From Polytrichum commune (Eukaryota > Streptophyta > Polytrichopsida > Polytrichales > Polytrichaceae), in NCBI GenBank assembly GCA_950295325.1, contig OX485805.1, positions 41,502,758 to 41,566,757 on the forward strand: a stretch of 64,000 bases of DNA. The letters are read 5' to 3'. How positions within the stretch are numbered: the stretch's first letter is position 1; each line of letters starts with the position of its first letter. This document shows, piece after piece, positions 23,831-36,503 of the stretch. Below the pieces are notes generated by a model that made no database searches, had not been told where the DNA came from, and worked only from the letters and a program-made list of their open reading frames with translations. The translations under genes and the position numbers were made by a program.

Positions 23831-25292
23831 ACCTTAAACTTTTTGAATTATGCAACCTTTCCATGACCAAATCCAATTGCTTCTATGAAGAATTGGGGGA
23901 TCCTTGGCCTTCAACCGGTGAAGGCATTGCTAGGTTCAATTCCTACCAAGGATATTAACTCTTCAAATTTAAAGTTTTGAACATGCATTTCTTTTCACTT
24001 ATTCAAGATTTTGTACTAAGAAATGATTTCTAATAAATTTTCATACATTTTTTAAACAATTAGTGCCGATATGAATTCAATTTAATCGGATCTTGGCCGA
24101 TGAAAATATGAAAATATAGGCAATTGGCCGATTGATTTTACAAAAGACCGGCTCTTGCCGATGTAAATTGGAAAACAGCCGACCCTTCGTAGCAACTACC
24201 GGCAATTAGCCACTAAGGCTTCAAAAACTTCCCGAACTCTGCTTGAGATGATGCTTCCCCCGAAGTCAAAAATCATACAAAATTCATTTTAAAGTTCCTG
24301 GCCGCCAATAGGGGGCCTCCATAAAGACAGTGCACTGTTACCGATGGGGGAAGTTAAAGTTCCCCCCACAAACTTATAGGGGAGGTAGATTTGGGCAGGG
24401 GTAGCCGCCTGGCTAGAAATTTCAGATTTTCTGGACCTGACCGAAAATTGTTGCCCGTCCGCTCGGCTTCAAAAAAACCATTGTCCTTGCATTCTTGAAG
24501 ACCACTCATCCACAAATCCCATATTGAGTGCACTTCACCTTCAAGGTCCAAAATCCATTATATATGTTTACTTTCATTAAGTAAATAAACAATTGACTCG
24601 GATTTCATTTTCAAATTGAAATTGCCATTAAAGTATGTAAAGAACTTGGAAGTCAAAAATATTATAAAACCCTCATTAGCACCGAGGTTATGATTTTTGT
24701 GACTTGCCATTGCAAGGGTCTTTGTCATTATTAAAACTTCAGTTGTATTGGGTTGAAATGACACGTATTACTAGGTTACTTAAGTACTATAAATTGCAAC
24801 TCAAGTATCCGGAAAGCATAACCCATAACATTAGGAGAACTTCCCACACTCACTTACATACTTAAGTTCAGCCTTATCCTGTAATTTTCTTTTGCAATCT
24901 GGAAGGCTCTACAACTGAGACGGTGATGAGAGAGGTGTTGGAAGGTAAGTACAAGGCCGACAAGACCATTGTTTATGGTCTCTTGTGGATGTATTTCCAC
25001 AATTGTTTTGTGCAGGTATGTGAATGAACAATCTGCCCCAACATATCTCGAAAAGTGATGTTTTGGCTGGTTAAATAGTGGGCTAATTATGAGGCGTCTG
25101 AGCTTGACATGAGGATGATTTGAGGTAGACTTTGTAAAGTGCATAGATCCCCTCCAAATTGAGTATAATGTACAATGTACAATTCACAATGCATGAAATG
25201 AAGCTAGATTGGAAGCATTATTGTTGTTGGGTTTGTGATTTCAATCCCATCAATTTGAATTGGCACACAAATTAGCCTAAACTTATGCAACC

Positions 25293-25511
25293 ATGGCACT
25301 CATTCCATCAAGTACATCTATTTGTGAGAGAGGATTCTCCAAACAAAATGCAATCAAAAGCCACTTGCACAATAGGTTGAACTTGAAGACCCTTGATGCT
25401 CTTATGCGGGTCTCTCCTTGTGGGCTTGAAGTGGATGCAATGGATTGGGCTACAATGGCTAACATTTGGAAAAACATGCGAGACCGAAGGATCCTTACAC
25501 TCGATTCATAG
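25293..25511 (+). pseudogene. hAT transposase C-terminal dimerisation fragment (copy B)
   Basis: It is nearly identical to 17423-17641, with the same CERGFSKQNAIKSH signature and the same stop. The difference near the end is DRRIL in place of DRKIL. The near-identity dates the R1 duplication as recent relative to other repeats here. Confidence 0.8.
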
Positions 25512-25890
25512 TTTTTTGTTTCAAATCAAGATTATATTTTGATTCTTCAAAACATTAGGTTTTCTAAAATATTGTGTAACCCAAAATTTCCGATGGTAAA
25601 TATACGTTCCATCACATTCCTTAAGTGTCCGTCAAATAGAGTATCCCAACTTGGAAGATTTGCTATGGGTTGTGTGAGTGTGTGGTTGGGGGGGGGGGGT
25701 CAAGCAAATCCCACAATGCGACTCTGAAGTGCATGGTGATACACCATCCAAGAGCTTCCTACCAACTGTGAATGACGGCACTTGATACAATATTTGGCAT
25801 GTCCCCCAAATTTGAACTCCTGGTCTTACTCAAGAGAATAAACATGCAAATCATCTCGGTACTAGGAATTAGGGTGAGAGGGAATCAATC

Positions 25891-26387
25891 CTCAGGGAGT
25901 GCACTATTCATTAAAACCAAAGCATCACGTGCGTGCATGCCCCTTATTAAAATACCCATGTATACATTTTATTTTTGCTAAAATCAAGCAATATACTTAC
26001 AAATCTCATTGCTTCAAAATACATTTTCATACGTACACAAGGGTCCAAAAACAAATACAAAAATTGTATATAACATGTGTACAAATGTTTGGAAATGCAA
26101 AAATATGGCCCTATTATATGTATAATATCAAATCATGGATTTTTAGTTATAAAGTCGTTACTTAGTGGATGAAAAAACACATGATTCTTGGTCCAGGTCT
26201 GACTTGAACGCGTAAACGCGTAAATGCGTACTTTACATATATTTTTCTATAGCCTCATGTATATCTACTTCTTGCTTAATAGCAATATGTCTCTTGTATG
26301 TACATTTTGTACATGCTTGTTTTAAATAATACCCCTTTTGTGCACCCACGTGTATAAATACAGTACTTGAACAGTGCACTCCCTGGG
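25891..26387. mobile_element. 497-bp MITE with 8-bp duplication
   Basis: The ends read CTCAGGGAGTGCACTATTCA and, inward from the right, CCCAGGGAGTGCACTGTTCA. AATCAATC flanks both sides (25883-25890 and 26388-26395). If the inner CAGGG is taken as the end, the direct repeat is GGAATCAATC, with two extra bases on the left. CAGGG termini with 8-bp duplications fit the hAT superfamily. No transposase inside. Confidence 0.78.
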
Positions 26388-26395
26388 AATCAATC

Positions 26396-28010
26396 GTATA
26401 CGAGTATAGTATCTCTCATCCATCTAACATAAAAACTTGATTCCTCTATAGATTCGTTGTTGATTCATCTCAAATGACCCCCAAGTAGATTAATTTCGGG
26501 TCTTTGAAGCTAATTTCAGTGTCAAATCAATTAAACAAATGTAATCTCCATGTTGCAAACTATTTTAGGGCTTTTGTGTTGGATGAATGAGAACACACTT
26601 ATATACAGAATTCCCTCTCTTCGGGAGTTTACAGATAACTCCTACCATTTGTATCATTTTGTACCATAACATTATAGAGTTCAGTATGTACAGTGCTTGG
26701 GCTGGAAATAAGCCAAAATTTTATTGTTATTATACTTGGTATATTCACACAACATAGCACTACATTGACAAATTCATGCTAAAGACTTGGGTGAGGCAAT
26801 GTAGTGATATTATTAGAATGGAACAATTAATATCGGTTGAATAATGCTATGTGCCATTTTTGTTTGTGAATTTTATGTAATAAGTGACTCCAATCAAAAC
26901 AAAGTAGCCAAGATCGTAGACGTGCACTACTACCTAGTAGTTACCAACATATCATTATAGCATGGATATTTTATAGTGAATGTTGCATAGCATTATCCAA
27001 TTGAGTTTGTACGCTGGGTGGAACCGTGAATAAGCCAAATTCTAGTTGGAATTATACTTTGTTTATTCTCTCAGCACAACATGTTTAATCCTGGTAAACT
27101 CAGGTGACCCAATGTCATTATTATTATTATTAAAACAGAATAATTGCTAGGATTTAAATGATATTATGTGATCTTCCTTCCTCTATATATATAGTGTTTG
27201 TGATGAGAGGCATCAATATGAGCGCATCAGGCAAAGGGTTAGGCTATATGGGGGTCGAACGGCAACTTCATACATACACAATAGAATTAATTGATAAGTA
27301 TCGGGATCGATTGGCATCACATTGTCTTAATGATCCCTTCTCTGAGTGTAACCAGAAAACCTTGGAGGGCTTCTTTGAGTTTTAGATGCCGACATGGTTT
27401 ATCGTTGTATATCTAAGAATCTTCTCGTTATCTTTGCCATCTATATGCACATGCCTCTCTTTGCTCCTCTCACCACTTGTGTACTCCTTAAATAAAATCA
27501 AACGTAAGAAAAAAAAATTTGTCAAAGTTTTTTGCCCCAAAATAAAGAAAATGGACTTCCTTCCTTAGTTTTATTTTTGGCATACTAACACAAGTGTTGA
27601 AGCGGCAAATATGGAGATTCCATCGGAAAACTTAAGTTCGTCCCCATTTTGATGACTTTTCAATTAACTTTCAAGCACATGGAGGACCGACCCCTAGGTA
27701 CAGATGAACCGGTTGAAGTTCAAGACCTTGGTAAAATTAGAGGAATAAAGAGAAAATGCCTCAAATGAATAAAAGAAAACCTGAAAATATGGACTCATAT
27801 ATTTGTAAGTAGTGCGAGTTTGGACATTCGTGAGGCCCGAGTTGGGTGGGGCGAAAGACAAGAATGGAAGGAAAAGTGTTCTCCTTTAATTTGCTCTTGG
27901 CAACAACACTCGAGGAAGGGAAGAAAATTAAAGAAGAAGAAGAAAACAAACGGACTCACTCAGTTAGGTTAGTTGGCTGCATGAAGCAACCCAGCATGCC
28001 TGCATGAGTG
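26396..28010. other. Intergenic, no gene recognised
   Basis: A 75-codon plus-strand frame (27158-27385) contains GKGLGYMGVERQLHTYTIEL but matches no family I know and has no supporting splice context. The rest is AT-rich with only short frames. Confidence 0.35.
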
Positions 28011-28030
28011 CCATTGATGAATGTTTTGTT

Positions 28031-28216
28031 TTTTGTTTTTTTTTTGGAGACAGAAGGCCGACAGGCCAGCGCCAAAGCACAGGAGGCAGTTGATCACCTG
28101 GCAAGTTTTCCGTCAAGTAGAGTGAAGATTTCACAGTCGGTATTTGAACCGCCAACCTCTTCCTTGAGATTTGGGTATCTCCCCACCATCATCTGGTAGT
28201 TTAAGGTCATCTCGGA
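28031..28216 (-). mobile_element. tRNA-related SINE candidate
   Basis: On the minus strand the unit begins near 28216, has a box A-like TGGTGGGGAGATACCC and a box B-like GGTTCAAATACC, and ends in an A-rich tail (CCAAAAAAAAAACAAAAAAC). It is flanked by CCATTGATGAATGTTTTGTT (28011-28030) and CCATTGACGAATGTATTGTT (28217-28236), which match at 18 of 20 bases. An A tail plus long target duplications is the signature of LINE-mediated retroposition. The box A match is weak. Confidence 0.72.
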
Positions 28217-28268
28217 CCATTGACGAATGTATTGTTCTCGTGAGCGAAATTTCAAAAGCCCAGAGGTT

Positions 28269-29430
28269 CATTTAAAGGGGAGCTTGGGAAAGGATGACCC
28301 ATAATATTAGTAAGCACTCGGATCTCCTTTGTGGCGGTCGGAGTGGATAAAGTGTGTGTTTGTAGTAATATGAAGTGGTGTTCGCAAGGCCATGGCTATA
28401 GGAGACAAGGGGAAATTATCATATGTGAGTATACCTCTCATTCATCCAACATTAAAGCCTTGAAATACCATAATACCTTTACCACTTTGGCATTGATTAA
28501 CCTAATTTAAGGAAAACCACAAATTTGGAAATTTTCTTTTAAATTGATAAAAATTAGTATGGGAAAGCTCATTTTTCTTTAAATTCGGAATTGGCAAACC
28601 CAAAAAGCCAAATTACAATCAATAGTTGCCTACAAATGGCCAAGTGAAAAAGGTGCTACAGTCATATGTCTGCTATGTCCCTTTCAATGGTAAGTCACAA
28701 GAATCATAACCGCAATCCTAATGAGGGTTTTGTAATATTTTTGACTTCCAAGTTAATTACATGTTTTTATTGACGGTTTCACTTCGAAAGTGAAATCCCA
28801 ATCAATTGTTTATTTACTCAATGGAAGTGAACATATATATTGGATTATGAACCTTTGAGATGAAGTGCACTCAATATGGGTTATATGGACAATATGGGTT
28901 ATATGGTCAAGCGACCTTCAAGAATGCACGGCCAATATTATTTTTCAAAGTCAGGCGGAGCGGGCGGGGACCATGGGCTTCATCTGGGCAGTGAAGCAGG
29001 CGTGCCCAGCGAGGGACCCAACCTTGGGCAGATGTGAACTAGCCCAGGGCATATTTTGAGAGGAGATGCTCAAAGTATAAGATGGGGAGGTGTGTAACTT
29101 AATGTGCGAGTCCCTACCCAATCCATGAGATTTAGGTTTTGACCTCGATAAGTTTTGGAACAAGTGTGAATGGGAGTAGCTCATACATGTGGAAGTAATG
29201 ATGAAGTAGAGTGAGAGGGCATAGATGATGGGGAGGGGGGGGGGGAGGAGGTTTAACCAAGGGTGTCGAGAGAACAAGGTGCATCGTCGTGATCTTAAGG
29301 ACGGGCTTGCTCATCACTTGTATTTTTCTTATAGCTCATGGTTGGGAAGAACAAGCTTTTGAAGAATACACGCACTCTATTTTGGTGGACGTTGCACCCA
29401 AGGGGAATTCTAACCTCTTTACCACATAGC
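28269..29430 (+). repeat. Repeat R2, copy B
   Basis: Homologous to 7710-9155 but lacking the 319-bp MITE. It carries a short extra duplication (ACAATATGGGTTATATGG) near 28890 and a G-run at about 29230-29245. Copies A and B share both boundaries, which marks the extent of the mobile or duplicated unit. Confidence 0.85.
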
Positions 29431-32400
29431 ATAACGAAGATATGCATTTGGCCGTGTGATATCGAACGTGTGGGGGATTGAGGGAGTGGAATATTTAAAG
29501 GCAGCGGCAAACACGGACTTTACGAGCAAGGTTTCAGCAAGTTCCGATAAACCCCAGTGATCGTCATCAAGATCAAGATCGTTTTGAAGGTGCACGACAA
29601 GAAACCGTGGCATGGGAGAATTCACTACACTAGAGTAATCTCCCACTTAAGTACACACCCATTTAAGTACGCATCCTGGTGAAGTGCACAATTTTTCTGA
29701 CAAAAATCAGGGTTCATACTCTATTGTTTGGACATGTCACGTAGAGTCATTTGCTGCAAATGCATGAATTTTTTACGCATGGCATTTAATGCCGGTTTGG
29801 TGACGTTTTGTTGAAATGTCTCACACGGTCGTTGTAGTTCATCATGCTTTTGTGCAATTTCCGTTTGAACATCGGAGCAAAGCAATTGGTCATCGATGCC
29901 AAGGACGGTTACGGGTAGAGAGCTTCAATGCCTTTGAAGCCGGTATCACTTTCAGATTCAACAAGGATTTCACATCATTGGGCTTCGGTCAAGCGGGTTG
30001 CCTTTGGTTTCAACCGTTTCCCGTCGCAATTTATCGAACCAGAGGGTCTAGAAAGCGATATAAGTAAAGTGCGCACCAACGGCTCCAGTTCAAAGTGCAT
30101 ACTCAAGCGGAAGATTATTGTACGTATTGTATTTAGTGCTATATGATATTTTATGTCACTGTGGTGACTTTTCTAGTAACACTTCTTATGAAGAAGTTTA
30201 GAAATGTTTTTGTCCCCATTTACTTTGGTTCATCCAGTCTTGGTATATTCTGCATCTTAACAATCCGCAATGAATATATTGTCATGTGGATGAAAATTCA
30301 CTTAGTAATTGACAATAACCGCAACATTGTAAATCTATAATGTCCAAAATTGTCAACAAGGGATGACAAATAATTGTAGGTTTGCATTTAGTGTTGGTGA
30401 CACTACATGGGCGGTTTACAATGAGTATCGAGCAAGACAAATAAAATTGGTGACACTTAATATAATATTTAGTGTAGTGTAGTGTAGTGTAGTAGGAAGA
30501 AGGGTCAGTTTCATATGGGCCCCATGGCATGGAGAAAAAACATTTATGTGTCATGGCCAAACATGGATGAATAATGTTTAATGGATTTTCTTTAACGTAT
30601 GAGAGTTGTGTCATTTCTTTGTAATGTGATAAGGTTTGTGAAAATTTTGTTATATGTTTAGTTATTCATTCAAGATTATTCACGAGATTCCACGTTCATT
30701 ATTGAATGTCCATGGAGGAATGTTCAATATTTGTTTAATTTAGAGATCTTCTTGTTTGTTTTCCCTCTTGCAAATTGTGATTTACCCATCTATTAAAGTG
30801 AGTCAGCTTCCCAAGTTACTAATGTACGAGAGAGGGAATTACCAGATACAAGCATGTCTCTCATTCATCCAACATAGAAGCACTAAAATAGTGTACATTC
30901 CAAAGGTTACTAATTTTTGTTATTTGGACACTGGATGTACATTTAAAGACCCCAAATTAATATTACTCAAGTCATTTGAAATTATGAAAATCCTATGGAT
31001 CTTCCCTCAAAGATTTCATTATTTACCGACAAATGTCATATAAATTGTTGGACAATGTAGACCATGAAAGATTTTATTTGGTAAACCCTTACATTTCAAG
31101 GTAAACTTTATAGCTTGTCATGAATCAAAGTTGTGTGTTACGAGAAATACCATAGATTGTGTAGAAAAATCTAGTTTGGAATCACCAATCTTTTTTACCA
31201 CAATATTGCCAATTTTTGAGTTCATGTTCAAAATCAAGAACATTCACAATCTTATTGTAAATGAGATTTTTTACAAATTCTCAATCAAATTGTAACTTGG
31301 TGTAATTTGACAATCATTTGAGAAGAATTTGAATGTACATATGTTCATTTTGAGAACATACGTTCACTAGTATACAAATTTAGTGTATTGTACCAATAAA
31401 GAATTTAGTGTAGCGCACCCATATTATTTACCCTGAATAGTGTACTCACTAATGAAATTGGGGGGCCTTGAACTTGGTCAATGTCGGTCCAGGAGTGGCC
31501 TTGTCATATAGAGTGCTTCAAAGCACATTGCTATAGATGTGAGTTGCAAGGAGTTGGTGGGCTAGGACATCCAAGTGAGGGCCATGAGGTCCAAGGTTGT
31601 TGTCCCTTATCCACCACTCTTGGCCTAGCCTTGTAGGTGCCTATGTACCTAAGGTCCCCTCAAAGGAGGCCCACCAACATGTTGGGTAGGCTTTTAAACG
31701 AGATAAATATAGTTATTCAATTTCAAATGTTCCTTCAAATCACCCATGGAAATTACAAATATGTCCTATTTTGCGATAATTACCATGAACAAAAAAATCT
31801 AGTTGTTGGAACGAAGAATCTATCAATGTTTTAAAATAAACATTTTGACATCGGTTGAAAGATGGAAGGGCCAAATCTTACATGTCTTCATTGCGTGAGA
31901 ACTTGCACCCATAAGCCCATAGTGGTTCAAGTTTATGTCACATTGACAGTAGGTTGTTTAATTCTACAATTTTGAAGTGAGGAAGTTGAAAATGCACAAA
32001 AAGTCATGTGAACCTAGAAACTTGCTCCACCTATCCTTGGCCCTTGCAATTCACAAGTGGTCTCTTTATTAATATAATACATGACGGTAGCTCTTCCATG
32101 AACATCTTTGAACAACACTACCTAGAGTGATCCTTAAGTCTATGAATCAAGATTTGGATGAGTTGGTGAAAGGTAGGTTTGGGAGCATATGCACAAAGTG
32201 ACTCCCACTTAGTGATAAATCACATTCATGGCTTTTTAGACCGAGCTAGCCTTGCTAGGTTCAAGAGGAACCATGATTTTAGGGAGGCATGCCCCATGGG
32301 TCACATCCAATTATAGATCCAAAGTTCTCTCAAAGGTTGTTGGATTGAAGGAGGAGGTCGGAGTCTCATTCATGTTTCAAAGTTAGGTTTTGATACAACA

Positions 32401-33637
32401 AGCTCTAATGAGCTCTTAACCCTTAAGTTCTTGGAGTGTATTGTGGTTTCAGTGAATCATCTAAAAAATAAGCTTTCCAAAGTTCAATATTTATTGTACC
32501 CAAAAGAAAAAGTTGTTGCTAATGATTTTAAGATCACACCAATACGATAGTAAACATTTAGTCATTTTCATGATTTGTTTGTAGTCCATGTAGAATAATT
32601 AAACTTCAAGAAATTGTGATAAATATATGCAATACAATCATAGTCCAAACTTCCAATATTATATTGAATAAATATAAACTTTTGAAGTAAGTTGGCTGAA
32701 AGGTGAGTTCAAGAACGTAAGCACAAAGTGACTCCCACTTAATGATAAATCACATTCATGGCTTGTTAGATCGAGCTAGTTGATAGGTTCAAGAGGAACC
32801 ATGGTTTAAGGGAGACATGTCCCATGGGTCACACCCAATCATAGTCCAAACTCTCAAGATTATATTGAATAAAGATACACTTTTGAGGTGAGAAAAAGAG
32901 TCCATAGAAATAATATGAATATATTGTATCTAGTAATATATCGATCAAAATAATATGGATATACTATATATAATAATGTATCAACATTGGGAAAAGTTAC
33001 TTCATTCTTGGCTTAAAATATCTTTTTATAACAACCATCTTCTCATATTGGAATGGGATCATCACCACTGACAAGAAAAGTTCATGAGGACCACAATGAT
33101 ACCCATTGTGACCTTCCTAGCACCTTCCTTTTGGATGAATTTGCCTTCAAGAGTCGTCCATAAGCCCAAAACGGGCCTCTCAGCAAGATCAAAGTTAATA
33201 CAAGCACCAAACTCCCCTTTGAGGTACTTTGCGGAGTACTCTCTTGTCCTGAAAACTTTGCAAACTAGAAACAATCCAGGCAATTGGGGGCATGCAAACT
33301 TGGCTGTATTGAACAATATATTCTTCCAATCCTGAGTTGCAAGAGTATGGTGCATGATATTCCAGTGATATTACATTCTGCATTCAAATTTAGTGATGTC
33401 ATGAACAGTTCTACACATTTTCCTGCTGCACTTGCTTCAATTCTCTGTCAACTTCTTCGCCCCAACAGTGGCAATCTTTGTATTCACACCCGCCACCCAA
33501 ACGTGGCTCTCAAGGGATAGAGAACTGGCCATGTGCAGCGAGTTTCAGATGTCCTGTGCTTGCCAGCTTCAAACCATGCTCTTGCTCCCCAACTCATCCT
33601 GTTTAATGACTCATGCACTGCACCCATCGCAGAAAAT
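29431..33637. other. Intergenic with a local tandem duplication
   Basis: About 200 bp around 32165-32345 recurs directly at about 32690-32850 (both contain CACAAAGTGACTCCCACTTA and TTCAAGAGGAACCATG). The adjacent TATTGAATAAAtATA segment is also repeated. A TGTAG run is at about 30473-30494. No gene is recognised. The last few hundred bases probably include the PET100 3' UTR. Confidence 0.45.
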
Positions 33638-35401
33638 TCACGATGGCGTGGCTTTGTTCTTCTTGATCAGATCACGAATCTCATCTCCTGATGGTGGCCG
33701 AGGTCCCTCTGGTGGGTACACAACGTATGAACGCTGGAAATAGTGCAAAACACACATGAATATAGTACTAAACTTATCTACGACAATATATGATCCTCAT
33801 TATAGTAATATATGACGTAAAAACACATCCTTGTAAGTATCAAGCACTATTGGACAGGTATGTAGGTCAATGCATTATATCAGTGCATAATATCACAAGA
33901 TTAGTGAATATTTGCACCCCGAGTCATTATTTGGCTCAATACCATCCTAGTACCATATTGATACTAGGGTAATTTTACCTAGGTATGTAAGTTTTTGAAT
34001 GGTATATTGAACCAAATGATATCAAAAACAGAACCCAAAAAAAAAAAATCCTCAAAGACCCATACCATCTGGTATCAGAAAAATTTAAATCCTCGTGATA
34101 TATACCCATGTTGTGTAAAACAAACGTCATACCAATCCAGCACTGCTATCGAGGCTCAGATAACACTTACAGGTATAGGTATCCAGTAAACCACAAATTA
34201 AGGATCCACTATGTTAGCATGCTAGATTCAGACAATCAAAAGGAAGCAACAAAAAACTCAAAATGAAATAGAAAATAAATCACTCATGAAGCAATAGCAA
34301 CAATGTGGCAAGCCATTTGACCAGGGGCCATCCACAACAATCTGCATGGAAAATCCGCATTCCAAGACATTCCTACTGATGAAACCTCATCTGGATGTAT
34401 CCTTCTATCGAGTTTCTGTTGGATAGCACATGCGGATTAAGGCCTCAATTTCGAAACAAGGAAACCAGGCGAGATACGACAAAACCCTGAAGCTCAAAAC
34501 AACAGCCAAATTTTTAATTCATTCAAAAAAGTGCCCTACTGTTAATCAAACAGAGTATCATAAACAAATCACGTAAAGCTCAGCTCAAATAAATTAGATG
34601 AGACAACAAAAAGCCAAAGCTCAATACTGTCCATTTTGAGGGCCTATGTAACCACTTTAGATCACAAAGAAAATGCAAAGAAAACCTTGACTCTCATAAT
34701 CATATGTACATTACACGGTGTCAGGATTTCACGTATTCAAGTGCATTAGCCTCCTGATGGATTTGCTACATCTGTGAGTTTTCGGTAACCCAAACCTGAC
34801 CTGTGTTTTTGGCCCCAAAATGGGCAGCCACATGCTTCATATCAAATTAAGGATTTAAAACGCTGCTCATTGCTTCAGAGAGACCAAAAGCCAACGCTCA
34901 ACGCTGCCCATTTTGAGGGGCCTATGTAACCACTTTAGATCGCAAAGAAAACTGGATTTGCGAATGAATCAAGAATGCCCTGAAAGTGCCTGCGGGCGCC
35001 CAACAGGGCCTCAAACCTTGATTCTCATTTTTCATATCTAAATCATACCATGTCAAAAATCATAAATTCAAGTGCATGAACCTCCTTATAGATTTGCTAC
35101 GTCGTTAAATTACCCGTCGCATCTTTTGAGCACGTTAAGGGTCTCAAGTGCTCAAAGTGTCCGTTATAGGCAAGGTTTTCCTTACTGAAGTCACCATCCA
35201 ACAGTTTCCACGAGTGTTTGAAAAGAGGTGAGGGTTAGGGTTACCCTAAGCCATACTTCGTCCCAAGAGATCAAGCAAAAGAACCTCTCAAAATAAAATC
35301 ACACGTATTTTGTTAATCCCCACCGAACTACATAAAAGCAACGCAGGCAGATTCCTCCTCACTGCTCCGAAATGGGGACACTCACCCTAACCCACTGAAT
35401 T

Positions 35402-35435
<34 letters not shown>

Positions 35436-35567
35436 CACATTGCGAATGATCTTCTCCAGATTCTCGGAGTTGTTAGCGAATGCGTACATCATGACCACAG
35501 GTATGGCCACGTAAGTAGCGAACTTAAAGACCTCTAGCAACCCCTTCTTCCTCCCCACCGACGACAT
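33638..35567 (-). CDS. PET100: PET100-like cytochrome c oxidase assembly factor (2 exons, 74 aa)
   Basis: Exon 1 is 35567-35439 (43 codons, ATG at 35567) and exon 2 is 33733-33638, ending TGA. The 1705-bp intron has a GTGAGT donor and a TTTCCAG acceptor, phase 0. The protein starts MSSVGRKKGLLEVFKFATYV, has one membrane segment at about residues 14-30 (ATYVAIPVVMMYAFA) and NNSENL just after it. Exon 2 opens with RSYVVYPPEGPRPPS, the hallmark of the Pet100 family. Pet100 is a small inner-membrane mitochondrial chaperone needed to assemble complex IV. The frame is also open upstream of 35567, but the family begins at this methionine. All parts look intact. Confidence 0.9.
35404..35432. repeat. 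AG microsatellite at the PET100 intron start
   Basis: An uninterrupted AG run lies a few bases inside the PET100 intron, immediately after the splice donor (CT repeats on the transcribed strand). Confidence 0.95.
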
Positions 35568-36039
35568 CTTCTCCTTTACCAATTCCTCCTCCTGCCTGCC
35601 TTTTGCACTCCCAAACACTCCCTCGCATTCAACAAGCGCTTCTCCAGCACTACAAAAGAAGCCTCTTTCGAGCTCACAGCCGACAATACCTCCTCCGACT
35701 ACTAAGGTTCCCGCATCAGACGCGGGTGACAACCGAAATTGCGTCTGAATTTAGTTCTTTATCAAATCCAAAAGAGGAAAGGCAGCGAGGTTGTAAGCAT
35801 TCGGGCAGGGTTTGAGTGTCGAGGGTCCGGTGAATGAAGAGATGTTGGTAAGTATCAGAGACAGAGGGAGATGAGCTTCATCAACTATGGTGACGTGTAC
35901 AAGAGCAGCCTATAACCGTGTCCTTGAACTTCATTTTGTTATACATCACTCTTTAGCAAGAAAGGTATCCTTGATAACATCGAATATGGTTTTGTTTTTA
36001 TTAAATCTTATTTGTGTGGCCACACATCAATTATCTTAA
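35568..36039. other. PET100 upstream flank
   Basis: It presumably contains the promoter and 5' UTR of PET100. No clear TATA box or motif that I can defend. Confidence 0.35.
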
Positions 36040-36503
36040 CTACACCATTTATGGTATTTGGTGTCACGTACATTATTGACGTATGGCCTAACCAAGATGT
36101 CTAGAGGCCTAGTGTCACATCCTCTCATTGGTGATTTGACACTATTTGTCACCAAAAGTAACTTTTGAAGTGTATAACTATATACAGTATGATATATAGT
36201 TTAGCACATTGGAGTGTTGAGATGATAGTTTTATGATCCGATATGCAAAAGGAAAATATTATTGAGTAGATTATTAATGCCAAGTGTCATGTGTTTGCAC
36301 TTATGGTAAACTTGTTGACCATTGTGTAATCTAGGCATAGACCTCATAACGTTATCAAGGATACTAATGCCAAGATATTAATAAGCACACTAATGCCAAA
36401 TGTCACAAGGTTACACTAATGGTCGTGTTGTTGGCCATCAATGTAACCTAGCACAGGCCTCATAACATGGTTATTGACACTATTTTGCAAGTGATACTAG
36501 ATA

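Larger units (their letters stand above)
22358..24241 (+). mobile_element. Defective hAT transposon inserted in R1 copy B
   Basis: The insert is flanked by CTTGAGAT at 22350-22357 and 24242-24249, an exact 8-bp duplication. Copy A of R1 has this octamer once (16369-16376) with no insert. The ends are imperfect inverted repeats: CAATGATCGGGGAG at the left and, read inward, CAGAGTTCGGGAAG at the right (10 of 14 match). Both subterminal zones are crowded with GCCGAT and CCGGC motifs, typical of hAT transposase binding regions. Inside are a transposase remnant (22979-23830) and three 32-bp tandem units. Confidence 0.9.
22162..25588 (+). repeat. Repeat R1, copy B, split by an hAT insertion
   Basis: Bases 22162-22357 match the start of copy A and 24242-25588 match the remainder. 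The 1884-bp insert between them is an hAT element. Homology ends at 25588, where copy A continues with a different sequence. Confidence 0.85.

Noticed and set aside
16201-25588. R1 copies as the two LTRs of a retrotransposon
   Set aside because: No primer-binding site, polypurine tract, gag or pol is visible between them, and each copy holds an hAT transposase fragment.
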